Shown: in pieces, positions 1 to 10,559 of the stretch
Position numbering within the stretch: position 1 is the first letter of the stretch
How the letters are laid out: the number at the start of each line of letters is the position of its first letter
DNA from: Colocasia esculenta
Taxonomy: Eukaryota; Streptophyta; Magnoliopsida; Alismatales; Araceae
Assembly (NCBI GenBank): GCA_014218235.1
Contig: CM024757.1
Coordinates: 149,123,371-149,187,370 of the forward strand
DNA: 64,000 nucleotides
Direction: 5' to 3'
Position numbers and translations under genes: made by a program
The notes under the pieces: model-generated
Seen by the model: the letters and a program-made list of their open reading frames with translations, nothing else
Told to the model about the DNA's origin: nothing
Databases searched by the model: none

Positions 1-13
1 TCATGAGAAAAGA

Positions 14-930
14 TGTAACAACCTAGAAATTTGAAATTGTGAATAAATAAAAATCTTTTAAAGAGGTGGTCCATTCGACTATCCATCAGTGCTTCAAGTA
101 TTATTAAGATGGTGTTCAAAGGAAGGTTAATGTAGATGTCTGCCCTTTTCCTTTCACTTAATCTTCTATGGAAGACTTTAAGTATTATGATGAATTCACC
201 CGTTCTCCATCCAAGGTGATGGTTGATTAGGACACAATCCATAAAATTTGTAATGCTAAAAAACCCAGTATTAAATTGGTTTAAATGATCTAAGTTCTAA
301 ATGGGTCTAAGAAAGACTTAAAATAAGTCTTTTAATAATAAAAGTAAAGTTGGGACACTTTTCATTACTCATGTGTCAGGGGTTGCCCATACCTACAACC
401 CTACCCTCGGATCGTACTTTCTAATCATTGGGGGTGGTTGGGGATGCATGTCAGATCGACATGGCCTTTAGCACGGGATGAGTATGGAAACTTGGGTTTT
501 AAAATGCAAATAAATAAATCTATCAAGTCCATAAGACCTAAAAACCCTTTTGGCCCAAGCTATTTTTACAGGTTGTGGGTTCGACCTGAGGCCAACTAGA
601 GGGAGAAGGAGCATAGCAAGTCAGAGACTGACTGTTCTTATCAATTTTCATCTCTCTCTTCTTGAATCATTAAAAAGTAAGTATTCTCTCAAGCTAAACA
701 TGAATAACCCTTTATCTCATGGAAAAAACAAATAATAGTTTTTGTAGATTCATCTGGGCACGTAGAACCATATGCACCTTGTTCTTTCCAGATTGCTATT
801 GTTCCTCGTGACAATTTTAGATATGCATTGGTTATGTTGTTTAAATGCCATGTTCATGTGCTTATCATGCTACAGTTCATAGTGCCTTGAATTCTATCAC
901 TATCTTATACTTGACTCCTATTGTTATGAA
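14..930. repeat. Degenerate LTR-like sequence, family unresolved
   Basis: The stretch opens with TGTAACAACCTAG, which resembles the start of the solo LTR at 39675 (TGTAGCAACCTGA), and is AT-rich with no credible reading frame. I could not find a matching CA end or target duplication, so the right boundary is unknown. The small frame at 550-735 has no recognisable domain. Most likely this is an old gypsy-type LTR or UTR remnant. Confidence 0.3.
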
Positions 931-1264
931 GTCAAGAATCAATTCCCATATTGTTAATAAATCAAGTTCCAGATTATTAAATAAATCAAGTCTTGGATCA
1001 TTAATAAATTGAGTTCTAGGTTATTAACAAATCAAGTCTAAGTTGCAAATCAAGTCTCAGAAGAAGACAGTCAAGTCTTAGAATCAAGTCCAAGACTCTC
1101 GGTTAGAATCGAGTCTTAGAAACCCAACCAAAATCGAATCTTAGTCAAGACAATATCGAGTCTCAAAAATAAATCTCATGAAAATTGAGTTTCAAATGTA
1201 AATTGAGTCTCATGAAAATGGAGTTTCAGATGTAAATCAAGTCTTATGAAAATCGAGTCTACGA
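931..1264. repeat. Degenerate short-motif array, consensus AATCRAGTCTYAG
   Basis: About 17 imperfect copies of a 13-bp motif (AATCAAGTCT, AATCGAGTCT, AATTGAGTTT and similar) occur at irregular 15-30 bp spacing. Variation is mainly C/T and A/G, as expected for methylated repeats decaying by deamination. There is no coding potential. It looks like one more of the short-motif arrays that mark LTRs in this window. Confidence 0.5.
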
Positions 1265-1939
1265 CTATTATGCATCATTTTGGCCTCCAAATTCCATTGT
1301 TTCGATCTCTAAAATCCACTTTTAGTATACCTTTTTTCTATTTCAAGTAAGTTTTGTGGAAATGGATTTGTGATCTATCACAAAAATCTTATTGTTATTG
1401 GATTTTTATAATGTTCTCATGTGTATGTGGATGCATATTGCAAATTCAAGTCCCGCCGAGTGGTACTCGAGCGGTGGTGACGAGAGATGAATCGGCAATC
1501 GCATAGCATAGGCGTGCCAGTCACATAAGTGACAACATGTTCTGCCTCCGAGAGTTGAAGGACTTTAAGTCTCTTTGCGTGCCGTTTGACTTCGTTAAAT
1601 GAAAGTGAGTATCGGGTCGGGACCAATATCTCGCCGTTGCCTAAGCGCAATGACGTTAATTACATCTCTTTAAGAGAGAAAACCCTTGATTAATTGCCAG
1701 ATTAGAAAGCCTTATGGCCAAAGAAGGAAACATACGATAAAGGTGCAAAATGTGTCTTGAAGTCAAGCCCAAATGGTAACAAGAAAGATGTCTATTTGAT
1801 AGCATTTGACTCATTGTGATCATTATCATCTTTATGTATCATTGTTGAATCTTTTATTCATTTATTCATTTGATATTTATAAATTAATTCCAATGTGTTC
1901 TCTTATTCCATTTGAAACATGATAGTCATAGTTATGCTC
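1265..1939. other. Non-coding, LTR/UTR-like
   Basis: No gene, RNA or clear repeat is visible. The block at about 1455-1665 is more GC-rich and resembles the central part of gypsy-type LTRs. A 77-codon minus-strand frame here has no recognisable domain and is not called. Confidence 0.3.
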
Positions 1940-2376
1940 GTGAGTCGGCAGACTGCTGAATTAGCAGAAGATAACTGAGTTGGTGAGATCCTGATTGACT
2001 CAGCAACACTGCTAAATCGGCGGAGCTCAACTGAGTCAGCATGACCTTACTAGATTAGTGGATCGACATGATTGCTAAATCGGAGCATAACTAAGTCGGT
2101 AGGACCCTACTGGATCAGTGAGTCGGCAAGACTGCTGAGTCAGAGCATAACTAAGTCGGCAGGACCCTGCTATATCAGTGAGTTAGCCAGACTGCTGAGT
2201 CGGAGCATAACTGATTCAGCAGGACCCTGCTGGATTAGTGAGTCGGCAAGACTATTGAGTCTGAGCATGACTGAGTTGGTAGGACCCTAATGGATCAGTG
2301 AGTCGGAAAAACTGCTGAGTCGGAGCATGACTGAGTTGGTAGGACCCTGCTGGATCAGTGAGTCGGTAGACTGTCG
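1940..2376. repeat. 60-bp tandem repeat array
   Basis: Five to seven head-to-tail copies of a 60-bp unit. Each contains three sub-units built on GAGTCGGCAG or GAGTCGGAG, alternating with GGACCCTGCTGGATCAGT. The period is constant between GAGCATAACT landmarks from about 2084 onward. The 72-codon frame across the array (2072-2290) is only the in-frame translation of a repeat whose period is divisible by three, and is not a gene. Confidence 0.75.
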
Positions 2377-3479
2377 AAATGCTGCCAACTCACCAGTCCA
2401 GAAACATTTAACGGCTCAAAACTCACGGAAAAAATTCGGCAGCATCTCCTCTTAACTCATGGAGTGTGGGGGAGTTTGCAGTACCCATCCACTACAAAGG
2501 AGACGGTACCAAAAATAGAGTGTTTGCCATATACAACGTCACCCAAATGGCACACGGTACAGATTCCCGAGGCGTGCCTATGAGGGGACCGATAATTACC
2601 GTGACCATAAATAAACTCGGTTGGCGATCCAATGTTGTTTGAGTCTAGGTAGTCGGGCATAGATATCATGTTATCTAATGTGAAATCCCATAGATCTCTC
2701 ATTTCTAGTTGAGTCGGCAGCAGATATTCTTCTACTTGCGTGAGTCGGCAACACCCATTCATAAGGGGCGACTCTCAATCTGAGGGTTTACTGATAATAA
2801 ACGAACGGGACGAGTTCACATATGAGACTGAAACATAACCCGGTCGATTTTGAACTCATGAATGGGTCGAGATATCATGCCAACGATTTTATGATGTTTA
2901 AAGCTCACTACCATGGTGAGTCGGCAGCAAACCTTCAGCGTGAAAATAGTGATTAGCATAGTTTTAGTTCCAGAAAATAGAAAATCCCATCATACACATA
3001 GTTTTTGACCTGATTAAACCCTATTCAAGTCCCAGACAAAGCATGGATATTGTGCTATCCAACCCTTTAGCGCTTAGACTTGCTATTGCAGTGAGTCGGC
3101 TGGGGGCATTCAAGCATAAAACTCATAAATAGAAGGGGATATCCACTACGAAAAGGAAAAAACAGCACCCTCAATTAAGATTTGAGGTCTGTTAGTCCTG
3201 CTTTGGAGCCCATGCAAGATGTGGATATCAGATTATCCACTCTTTGATGCCCAAACGCTCACATCGCGGTGAGTCGGTAGCAGACCTTCAAGGGGTTGAA
3301 TACATAGAACAGAAGAAAAAGTGGCTTGAGCATAGGCAAATCGGGTGGATGGACAAATAAAAATAAAAGGGGAGGAAGAAACCCACATTTATGCAAGAGA
3401 AGTAAGCATTAAACAACCCATTTGTACTTCATTGCATAAAGAAAAAGGTAGACATGCTCTCTTATCACATAAAGCTCAT

Positions 3480-4060
3480 ATAGCATTTAAGAGGGCCATA
3501 AATGCCCATCAAACATCAAAAGGGAGAGGGGAAAAGAGAATACAATAGAAGAAGTACAATGATTTGACAAGAAAGGGAAAAAAAAGCATAACCAAAGGGG
3601 GAAGGGGCGATGCCCTCTTTCTCTGGGCTCTCTTTTCTCTTTTCCTCGCTCACCCTCCTCTCTTCTCTTGCTTCTTGTATCTGCTGCTTCTCTTGGGAAA
3701 AAGAACCAGCAGCTCCTTTTTTTTTTTCTTCTTCTCTTCTCCTCTTCTTTGCTTCCAAACACCTACTTTTTTTTTTTCCAGGAAAGAGCCCAGACCAGCC
3801 TCTCTTTTCACCTTTTTCTGCTTGCTCTTTCCCTGTGGCTTGCACAGCAAGCTTGCCTTTTTATGGGTCTTTTAAAAAGATCCCCTTTTCCCTTTCTGCC
3901 CTTGCTGGGCTACCCAAAACAACCCCTCCTTTTTTCCTTTGGCCTATCCATTGATGGGTGTGTGTTTTGGGCCAAGATTGTTCTCTTGTTTTTGTTGTTC
4001 TATTTTGTTCTCCTTTTCTCTCTCTCTCTCTTTTTTACAACGTTCACAAATGCGCCCCAC
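3480..4060. repeat. Low-complexity pyrimidine-rich tract
   Basis: Long runs of T and CT (for example around 3718-3775 and 4000-4036) make the + strand strongly pyrimidine-rich. Several overlapping frames of 60-146 codons on both strands come only from this skew; their translations are almost entirely L/F/S or K/E/R. Such tracts are common in LTR U5/leader regions. No gene is called. Confidence 0.6.
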
Positions 4061-4723
4061 CTAGGGGTGGTGCAAGCGAGGGCCGAGTGGTGCAACACCC
4101 ATGGGTGAACTCATATGACGTCAACTGAGTCTCATTTTCAATTTGATGTGAGTCAATTTGTCAGCACAGATGGTCGTTGACTTGTTGTCATATTGATAGT
4201 CTCGTTGTTCGTCACCATGTTGACGGTCTCTTGGTATCACTTCATAACATTGTGTTTATGTTATTGTGCTTAGATCGAGACGGTTGACGTTGATGTGAGT
4301 CGGAAGCCCTTGGGCTTGCTCGCGTGATAAACGGACTCTGATAGTCAATCAGCAGATCTAGGGAGTTGGCAAACTCTTCATTCAGTAGTTCCTTGAGTGG
4401 ATAGACTGCCTGAGTCGGCAGACCTTCTATTTGATGTCTTGGGGGTTTGACAGGACTCACGAGTTAGCGATCGTTATGATTCGGTGGTCGTCCTCTTCGC
4501 CAACTTGATGACTCGGAGTCGCGTGAGTCGGTGGAACCGTGAGTTGGTGTGGACCGCAAGTTTAGCAGATGTTGCGATTTAGCAGCCATCCCACTTGTTG
4601 ATGTCACGACTTGTCAGCTTTATGAGTCGGCAGAACCGCGAGTCGGCAGGGCCATGACTTGCCCTGAGTTGGTGGGCCTTGCGAGTCAACAGCCATCTCC
4701 AGTCAACAGTCATCCTCCTTCCT

Positions 4724-5015
4724 GGCTCTATGACTCTGCAGCCTCATGAGTCGGTAGATCTTCCCGTTGCAGGCATCGTGATTCAACAGGGCTAGCGAGT
4801 CAGCAGCACTGCGAACTGGCATCCCTCCTTCTTGCTGGCGCTAAGAGTCGACAACCTTGTGAGTTGATCTGGCTCTATGACTCTGTAGCCTCATAAGTCG
4901 GTAGATCTTCCGGTTGCAGGCATCGTGATTCAACAGGGCTAGCGAGTCAGCAGCACTGCGAACTGGCATCCCTCCTTCTTGCTGGCGCTAAGAGTCGACA
5001 ACCTCGTGAGTCGAT
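4724..5015. repeat. 147-bp tandem duplication
   Basis: Two nearly identical copies (4724-4870 and 4871-5015) begin at GGCTCTATGACTCTG and end near GTGAGTCGAT. They differ at only a few positions, mostly transitions. The duplication lies in the GAGTCGGCAG-bearing region and is younger than the dispersed motif copies. Confidence 0.8.
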
Positions 5016-5507
5016 GAAGAAACCCAATAGGGAAATGAAGACCATTGAACTGACAAGTTACTTGAGAGCCTGTGGCCATCATGAGTCGGCCAACCATTGT
5101 GTCAATTGGATTGTGTTGGCTCACTGCAAAAGTTGGTGGGACATGCTAGCTTACTGTGTTGATTCTACGACCCCTTATAGACTTAGTGAGTGGCCTTGCT
5201 GTGAATATGTGTGAATCATTGGGATTTCCTTTCTTCTGAACTGTTTTGCCGATTGACGGCCTAGAAGTGTAGCAATGTAAGCTCGTAATCATACCGAGGT
5301 ATTTGTAGGAGGAAGTAGACCACCTCTCACAATATTGACAATTATCATTGTTGCTTTGTTTTGTTGATGGATTAATAAGCCCTTGTCTTCCTTTTTGACT
5401 TCTGTTATGTCCGTGTGTCAATAGATTCTATTAGAATTCTCCATCCAGAGACTTGAAATCTACCATGACACATCATCTTTCGACACCTTTGAGGTAGAAC
5501 TTCTACT
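5016..5507. other. Non-coding, nothing recognised
   Basis: AT-rich sequence with two short opposing frames (5014-5214 +, 5146-5421 -). Neither has a domain, and both overlap repeat-derived sequence. I see no gene, RNA or regulatory element that can be supported. Confidence 0.3.
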
Positions 5508-5727
5508 GGCATAAAGATAAACTTTGACTGACATGAAGATAAACTTTGAATGGCATGAGGACGAGCTTCGATTGGCATAAAGACAAGATTTGACTAGCAC
5601 GAGGACGAGCATTGATTGGCATGAAGGCAAACTTTGGCTGGCATGAAGACAAGCTTTGACTGGCATGAGGACGAGCTTCGACTGGCATAAGGACTAGCTT
5701 CGACCAGCATGAAGACAAGCTTTGACT
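5508..5727. repeat. 22-bp tandem repeat, ten copies
   Basis: Ten units of exactly 22 bp fill 220 bp without indels; the consensus is GGCATGAGGACGAGCTTCGACT. Units differ by base changes only and seem to alternate between two variants (AAGACAAGCTTTGACT and AGGACGAGCTTCGACT). There are no unique spacers, so it is a minisatellite and not a CRISPR array. Confidence 0.85.
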
Positions 5728-6056
5728 GTTGAGTATAACTTCTGCCAGGATTTCCTTTCTAGAGACTTGAAATCTACTTGTTTTTGGCATGTGTCTTTGA
5801 ATTTATTTTCTCCTTATCGAATTGAGCGCCCTTTCGGGTTTTCACCAATCCGACCTCCTCTTACTTTTACCTACACGTCCTTTCGGATTTTCATGCAGTG
5901 GGGTATCCAATTTTGCTCATAGCGCCCTTTCAGGTTTTCGTCATGACCGGGTTTCAGGTCATTTTACCCTTGTCCAGGGGAAACCTAGACAAGTCCAGCG
6001 AGGCACCTCTATTTTAAGCCTCTTTTTTTTGTACACATATATAGGCTTTTTTTGTA

Positions 6057-6105
<49 letters not shown>

Positions 6106-6969
6106 CAAAGAGAAGTTTATGAGTGAAATATAACTCAACCACCCATCATACCATGATGTTGGTAGATGATGTGAGGTTATTTGGGTAGATTACGAAATGA
6201 TAACCTAGAAAACCTATGTGCTAACTTCAACATGGGTTCTAAAGGTAACATCTACTGGCCAACCAAGGCAAGAAGTCAAGGCTGGACTTTATTTGGAATT
6301 TTGAAAAGGCATTGGTTCTCTAAACCTAGGGTCCTACTTGGCGAGAGTAAGTATATATATAAACGTGAGGCGTGGATGGCAAGAGACAGCTTGTCTAAGT
6401 TTTGAGGTTTTTTTTTTTACAAGAGAGCACATAGCTGGATTTAGAGATGGCATAGCAAAAAAAGAATTTCTTGAAAGAGCAGGGATGAAACTCCCCTTCT
6501 TGCCATTTTGAGATTTGACTTCATTCATTTTCATTTTCTTTTACCACATTACTAACCCAAGCACCCTTTTGGGTTTTCACTGGAGTCAGCCCCTTCTTGC
6601 TTTTGCCTACGTGACCTTTCGGGTTTTCACATAGTAGGGTTCCCAATTTTGCCCCATTCAATAGTGTACCCTCAGAGTACTTGAACATGAAATATTGGAG
6701 GGTGTATGTCTTCGAGGCAATGCCGAATTTAGTTCCATGAGTTGTTGAATCCTCCTAACGTTGAATCATAATGACGCCATCTTGAACCATCGACCAATGT
6801 GAAGGTGGCTCCGTTATATTGTCTTGGGGGATCTCAAGCATGGAATGTCAAAGCTCAATGTTAAATCCCCTGGACTGCCGCAAAAAAGGATGTGATAATA
6901 TACGGTTCCTGCAAGATAATCTAGTTATATAAACATCGGACATGGCAACTCGATTTTAACTCTTAAATC
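5728..6969. other. Non-coding with a diverged ~95-bp direct repeat
   Basis: Two related paragraphs, about 5826-5925 and 6556-6650, share the order CCTTTCGGGTTTTCA, then a CTTTTRCCTAC block, then a second CCTTTCGG-TTTTCA and CCAATTTTGC. They are 730 bp apart. This is typical of an LTR or 3' UTR in large gypsy elements, but I cannot assign the family. The short frames at 6181-6405 and 6334-6534 have no recognisable domain. Confidence 0.35.
6060..6103. repeat. (TA)n microsatellite
   Basis: An uninterrupted run of about 21 TA dinucleotides. It lies just after a T-rich tract with an ATATATA element and has no coding role. Confidence 0.95.
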
Positions 6970-7560
6970 CTCGGAGATCTCATGTGGCAATTGTCCCACG
7001 GGCTGAGATCGAACGATAGTGCTTATCTTGTAGTTGCAGCTCCTCGGAGATGGACGTTTATACCCTTGGAGACCTTAGATGGGGTATTGATACCACAAAT
7101 TGAGGATGGACTACGACACTTATCCCGTAGTTATAGCTTCTCAAAGTTTGATTTTGTTTTTTTTTATGTATCTTTGGAGACCCAGATGTGGCGTTAAACT
7201 CATGAACTGAGGCTGGACTACAGTGCTTATCCTATAGTTACAGCTCCTTGAGGATGGATTCTTATATCCTCGGAGACCTCGAACGTGGTACTAATCCCAC
7301 GAACTGAGGCTGGACTACTGTATTTATCCCATAGTTGCAGCTCTTTGAAGATGGATTCTTATATCCTTAGAGACCTCAGACATTGTATTAATCCCACGAA
7401 CTGAGGCTGGACTACGGTATTTGTCCCGTAGTTGCAGCTCCTTGAAGATTATTATTTTTTATATCTTTGGAGACCCCAGATGTGGTGATATTTCACGATC
7501 TGAGACTAGACTACGGTACTTATCCCGCAGTTGCAGCTCCTGGTAGATTGATTAAGAGTT
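6970..7560. repeat. Diverged ~97-bp tandem array (older part of the 100-bp family)
   Basis: Five to six diverged units with the landmark order GGAGACC, TGTGGTA, CCACGAACTGAGGCTGGACT, ACGGTA.TTATCCCGTAG, TTGCAGCTCCTT. Adjacent units at 7261 and 7358 are 97 bp apart. The landmarks match the 100-bp array that starts at 7821, so these are older members of the same family. Confidence 0.75.
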
Positions 7561-7820
7561 CGAGTACGAGAGTCCAACACGTAGGCACAGAGGCCCGATT
7601 TCTTAAATCAAATGCTCTCTCTTCTTCTTTTTTTACTTTGCGCACTTCTTTTGTCATGTCCTCATTTTCGCCATTAATTTTTTCTCTTTTCTTTTAATTT
7701 TATTTCATCATCTTTTTAATCATTTCATTTTTTCTTTCATCATTTTATCATCATTTTCTTTTACTTTATTTTATTATTTTCTATATCATCATCATTTCTT
7801 TATTCAATTCATCCTTTTTA
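7561..7820. other. T-rich spacer between the two arrays
   Basis: A strongly T-rich stretch (TTTTCTT, ATCATTT runs) separates the two parts of the tandem family. It includes a short segment (AAGAGTTCGAGTACGAGAG) that is not repeat-like. No gene is supported. Confidence 0.5.
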
Positions 7821-8898
7821 TGTATGTCTTTAGAGACCTCTAATGTGGTAAACGTTCCACAAAGGAGGCTGGATTACGGTACTTATCCCGTAGTTACTGT
7901 TTATAGGAGATTAATTTTGATTTATATCTTTGGAGACCCCAGGTGTTAGAAACATTCCACAAACTAAGAATGGACTGCGATATTTGTCCCGTAGTTGCTA
8001 CTCCTTTGAGATTAATTTGACTTGTATCCCTGGAGACCCCAGATGTGAAAAATATCCCACAAACTGAGAATTGGCTATGGCACTTATTCCGCAGTTGCTG
8101 CTCCTTTGAGATTAATTTGACTTGTATCGTTGGAGACCCCAGATGTGAGAAATATCCCACAAACTGAGAATGGACTATGACACTTGTTCTGTAGTTGTTG
8201 CTCCTTTGAGATTAATTTGATTTGTATCCCTAGACACCCCAAATGTGGAAAATATTCCACAAACTGAGAATGGACTATGACACTTATTCCGCAGTTGCTG
8301 CTCCTTTGAGATTAATTTGATTTGTATCCCTGGAGACCTCAGATGTGAAAAATATTCCACAAACTTAGAATGGACTATGACACTTATTCCGCAGTTTCTG
8401 CTCCTTTGAGATTAATTTGATTTGTATCCCTAGAGACCCCAGATGTGGGAAATGTTCCACAAACTAAGAATAGACTATGACACTTATGCCGCAGTTGCTG
8501 CTCCTTTGAGATTATTTTGATTTGTATCCCTGGAGACCCCAGATGTGAGAAATGTTCCACAAACTGAGAATGGACTACGACAATTATGCCGCAGTTGCTG
8601 CTCCTTTGAGATTAATTTGATTTATATACTTGGAGACCCCATATGTGGGAAATATTCCACAAACTGAGAATGAACCACGACACTTATGCCGTAATTGCTG
8701 CTCCTTTGAGATTAATTTGATTTGTATCTCTGGAGACCCCAGATGTGGGAAATGTTCCGCAAAGTGAGAATGGACCACGACACTTATGCCGCAGTTGCTA
8801 CTCCTTTGAGATTAATTTGATTTGTATCCCTGGAGACCCCAGATGTGGGAAATGTTCCACAAACTGAGAATGGACTACGACACTTATACTGCAGTTGC
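7821..8898. repeat. 100-bp tandem repeat, about eleven units, constant period
   Basis: The landmark TTTGTATCCC (or a variant) recurs at 7821, 7921, 8021, 8121, 8221, 8321, 8421, 8521, 8621, 8721 and 8821, exactly 100 bp apart each time. Each unit carries TGGAGACCCCAGATGTG, then ATTCCACAAACTGAGAATGG, then a CGCAGTTGCTGCTCCTTTGA block. Units differ by substitutions but not by length. Minus-strand frames across it are repeat translations. It may belong to the 3' UTR of the minus-strand Tat-like gag element to its right. Confidence 0.9.
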
Positions 8899-9104
8899 TT
8901 AGAAGCCTGATTTTGAAATTGTGAGAACGTAAAAGTCCGATTTGAAATCACGAGGGCGTAGAAGCCTGATTTGAAATAGTGAGGACGTAATAATCAGATT
9001 TGAAATCATCAGGGTGTAGAAGCTCGATTTTGAGACATGTGGGTACAAAGGCCCAATTTGAAAGAACGAGTTAGAGTTTTGAAACATGGGTTTCAACACG
9101 TGGC
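8899..9104. repeat. Short ~30-bp repeat array
   Basis: About five imperfect copies built on GTAGAAGCCTGATTTGAAAT with a GTGAGGACGT tail, directly abutting the last 100-bp unit. Copies vary in length by a few bases. There is no coding potential. Confidence 0.6.
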
Positions 9105-9870
9105 TGACAAATATGAATTTTGAAATATGATTGACAAATTGTCAATTTTGAAACATGAATTTTGAAATATGATTGGTAAATTATCACTTTTGAAATATGA
9201 TTGGCAAATTGCTAGTTTTGAAATATGACTTTTGAAATATGATTAACAAATTGCCACTTTTGAAATATGATTTTTTTTCAAAATCATGAGTGGCAAGCTT
9301 GCTAGTTTTGAAATATGAGTTTTGAAATATGATGGGCAGATTGCCACGTTTGGAATATGATTTTTTTTTAAATCATAAATGACAAGTTTGTCAATTTTAA
9401 AATATGAGTTTTGAAAACATGGTTGGCTAGTCGCCACTTTTGAAATATGAGTTTGTTTTTGAAATTATGAATGTCAATCTAGCCAGTTTTAAAATATGAA
9501 TTTTGAAAACATGGCTGGCGAGTAGCCACTTTTAAAATATGAGTTTTTTTTTTTATTCATGAATGGCAAGCTTGTCAATTTTAAAATATGAATTTTGAAA
9601 ACATAGTTGGCAAGTCACTACTTTTGAAATATGAGTTTTTTTTTTGAAATCATGAATGACAAACTTGCCAGTTTTGAAATATGAATTTTGAAAACATGGT
9701 TGGTGAGTAGCCACTTTTAAAATATGAGTTTTTTTTTTTAAATCATGAATAGCAAGCTTGTCAAATTTAAAATATGAAATTTGAAAACATGGTTGGCAAG
9801 TCGCTACTTTTGAAATATGAGTTTTTTTTTCTTTTGAAATTATGAATGACAAACTTGCCAGTTTTGAAAA
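9105..9870. repeat. ~90-bp AT-rich tandem array
   Basis: Roughly eight units built on CCACTTTTGAAATATGAGTT, a poly-T run, AAATCATGAATGGCAAGCTTG and a second GTTTTGAAATATGA block. Landmarks near 9252, 9342, 9432, 9523, 9614, 9706 and 9797 give a period of about 90-91 bp. Length variation is mostly in the poly-T run. Minus-strand frames across it are translations of the repeat. Confidence 0.8.
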
Positions 9871-10559
9871 CATGGTTAACAATTTGTTTGTTTGTTTTTT
9901 TGAAATGTAGATGATACCTAAATAAGGATAAATCCTTCGACGACTTTGTTAGGGGTCCGGAAAAGGAACACGTACTGAAAATCTGATGAGAAACCCCATG
10001 TATGGATATGCACATGAGTGGTGAAAGTTCGGTGCGATATGATCATGCGGGCTCATATCATCGCTATGCAGAAAAATATGCAATTTTATTGAGGTACTAT
10101 TTGTCTCAGAACCATAGTTTGACTAGTAGTATGGTTGGTCTCTTTATTTTTGCTGCTCGTCATCGATGATAATATCTCAGGTGGCCCTAAAAGAGCTGAT
10201 CGAGACCGCCTCGATGATCGGGTTTCATGTTGGGTGGTCGGTGTGACTACCTCAGCAAGATGCTTTCTTTTTTTGTCATTATTTTTTTGTCATCATTTTT
10301 TACTCATTTTTTTGTAACTCATTTTTTTTGTCATTCTTTATTTTCTCTCTCTTTTTTTTGGAATGAACATTTACATACATGGACATTACATATTTAACTG
10401 GCATCTGCCTCAGAATAACTCAGTTTATGTAAGCTGGCCCTTATTTACTTGCTTGTGATTGGCGGAAAATCTTGAAGTTCCCACAGAGTACATAGATTTC
10501 CTCTGTGCATTAAGCATCTTGAATTGCTTATGCTTTCTGGGCTCGGATATCATAGGTTG
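9871..10559 (-). other. Non-coding, probably 3' UTR of the gag-bearing element
   Basis: It lies downstream, on the minus strand, of the broken Tat-type gag copies and upstream of the tandem arrays. It includes T-rich runs around 10270-10365. I see no pol coding sequence here, so the element to which the gag belongs lacks pol at this place. The 60-codon + frame at 10135 has no recognisable domain. Confidence 0.35.

Larger units (their letters stand above)
2377..5015. repeat. LTR/UTR-like region studded with GAGTCGGCAG
   Basis: The core of the upstream 60-bp array recurs as dispersed single copies, for example near 2714, 2741, 2919, 3092, 3271, 4299, 4414, 4624, 4638 and 4749, often followed by AGACC or CAGACC. 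No coding sequence is recognised; open frames here are short and low in complexity. The region has the look of a long LTR or 3' UTR. Confidence 0.5.

Noticed and set aside
2072..2290. 72-codon frame with a 20-residue internal repeat
   Set aside because: Direct translation of the 60-bp tandem repeat; no start context or flanking gene signals.
3487..4108. Several overlapping frames up to 146 codons on both strands
   Set aside because: Low-complexity pyrimidine/purine tract; translations are nearly homopolymeric L/F/S or K/E/R.
5508..5727. Possible CRISPR-like direct repeats
   Set aside because: Repeats are contiguous with no spacers, and the DNA is clearly plant nuclear.
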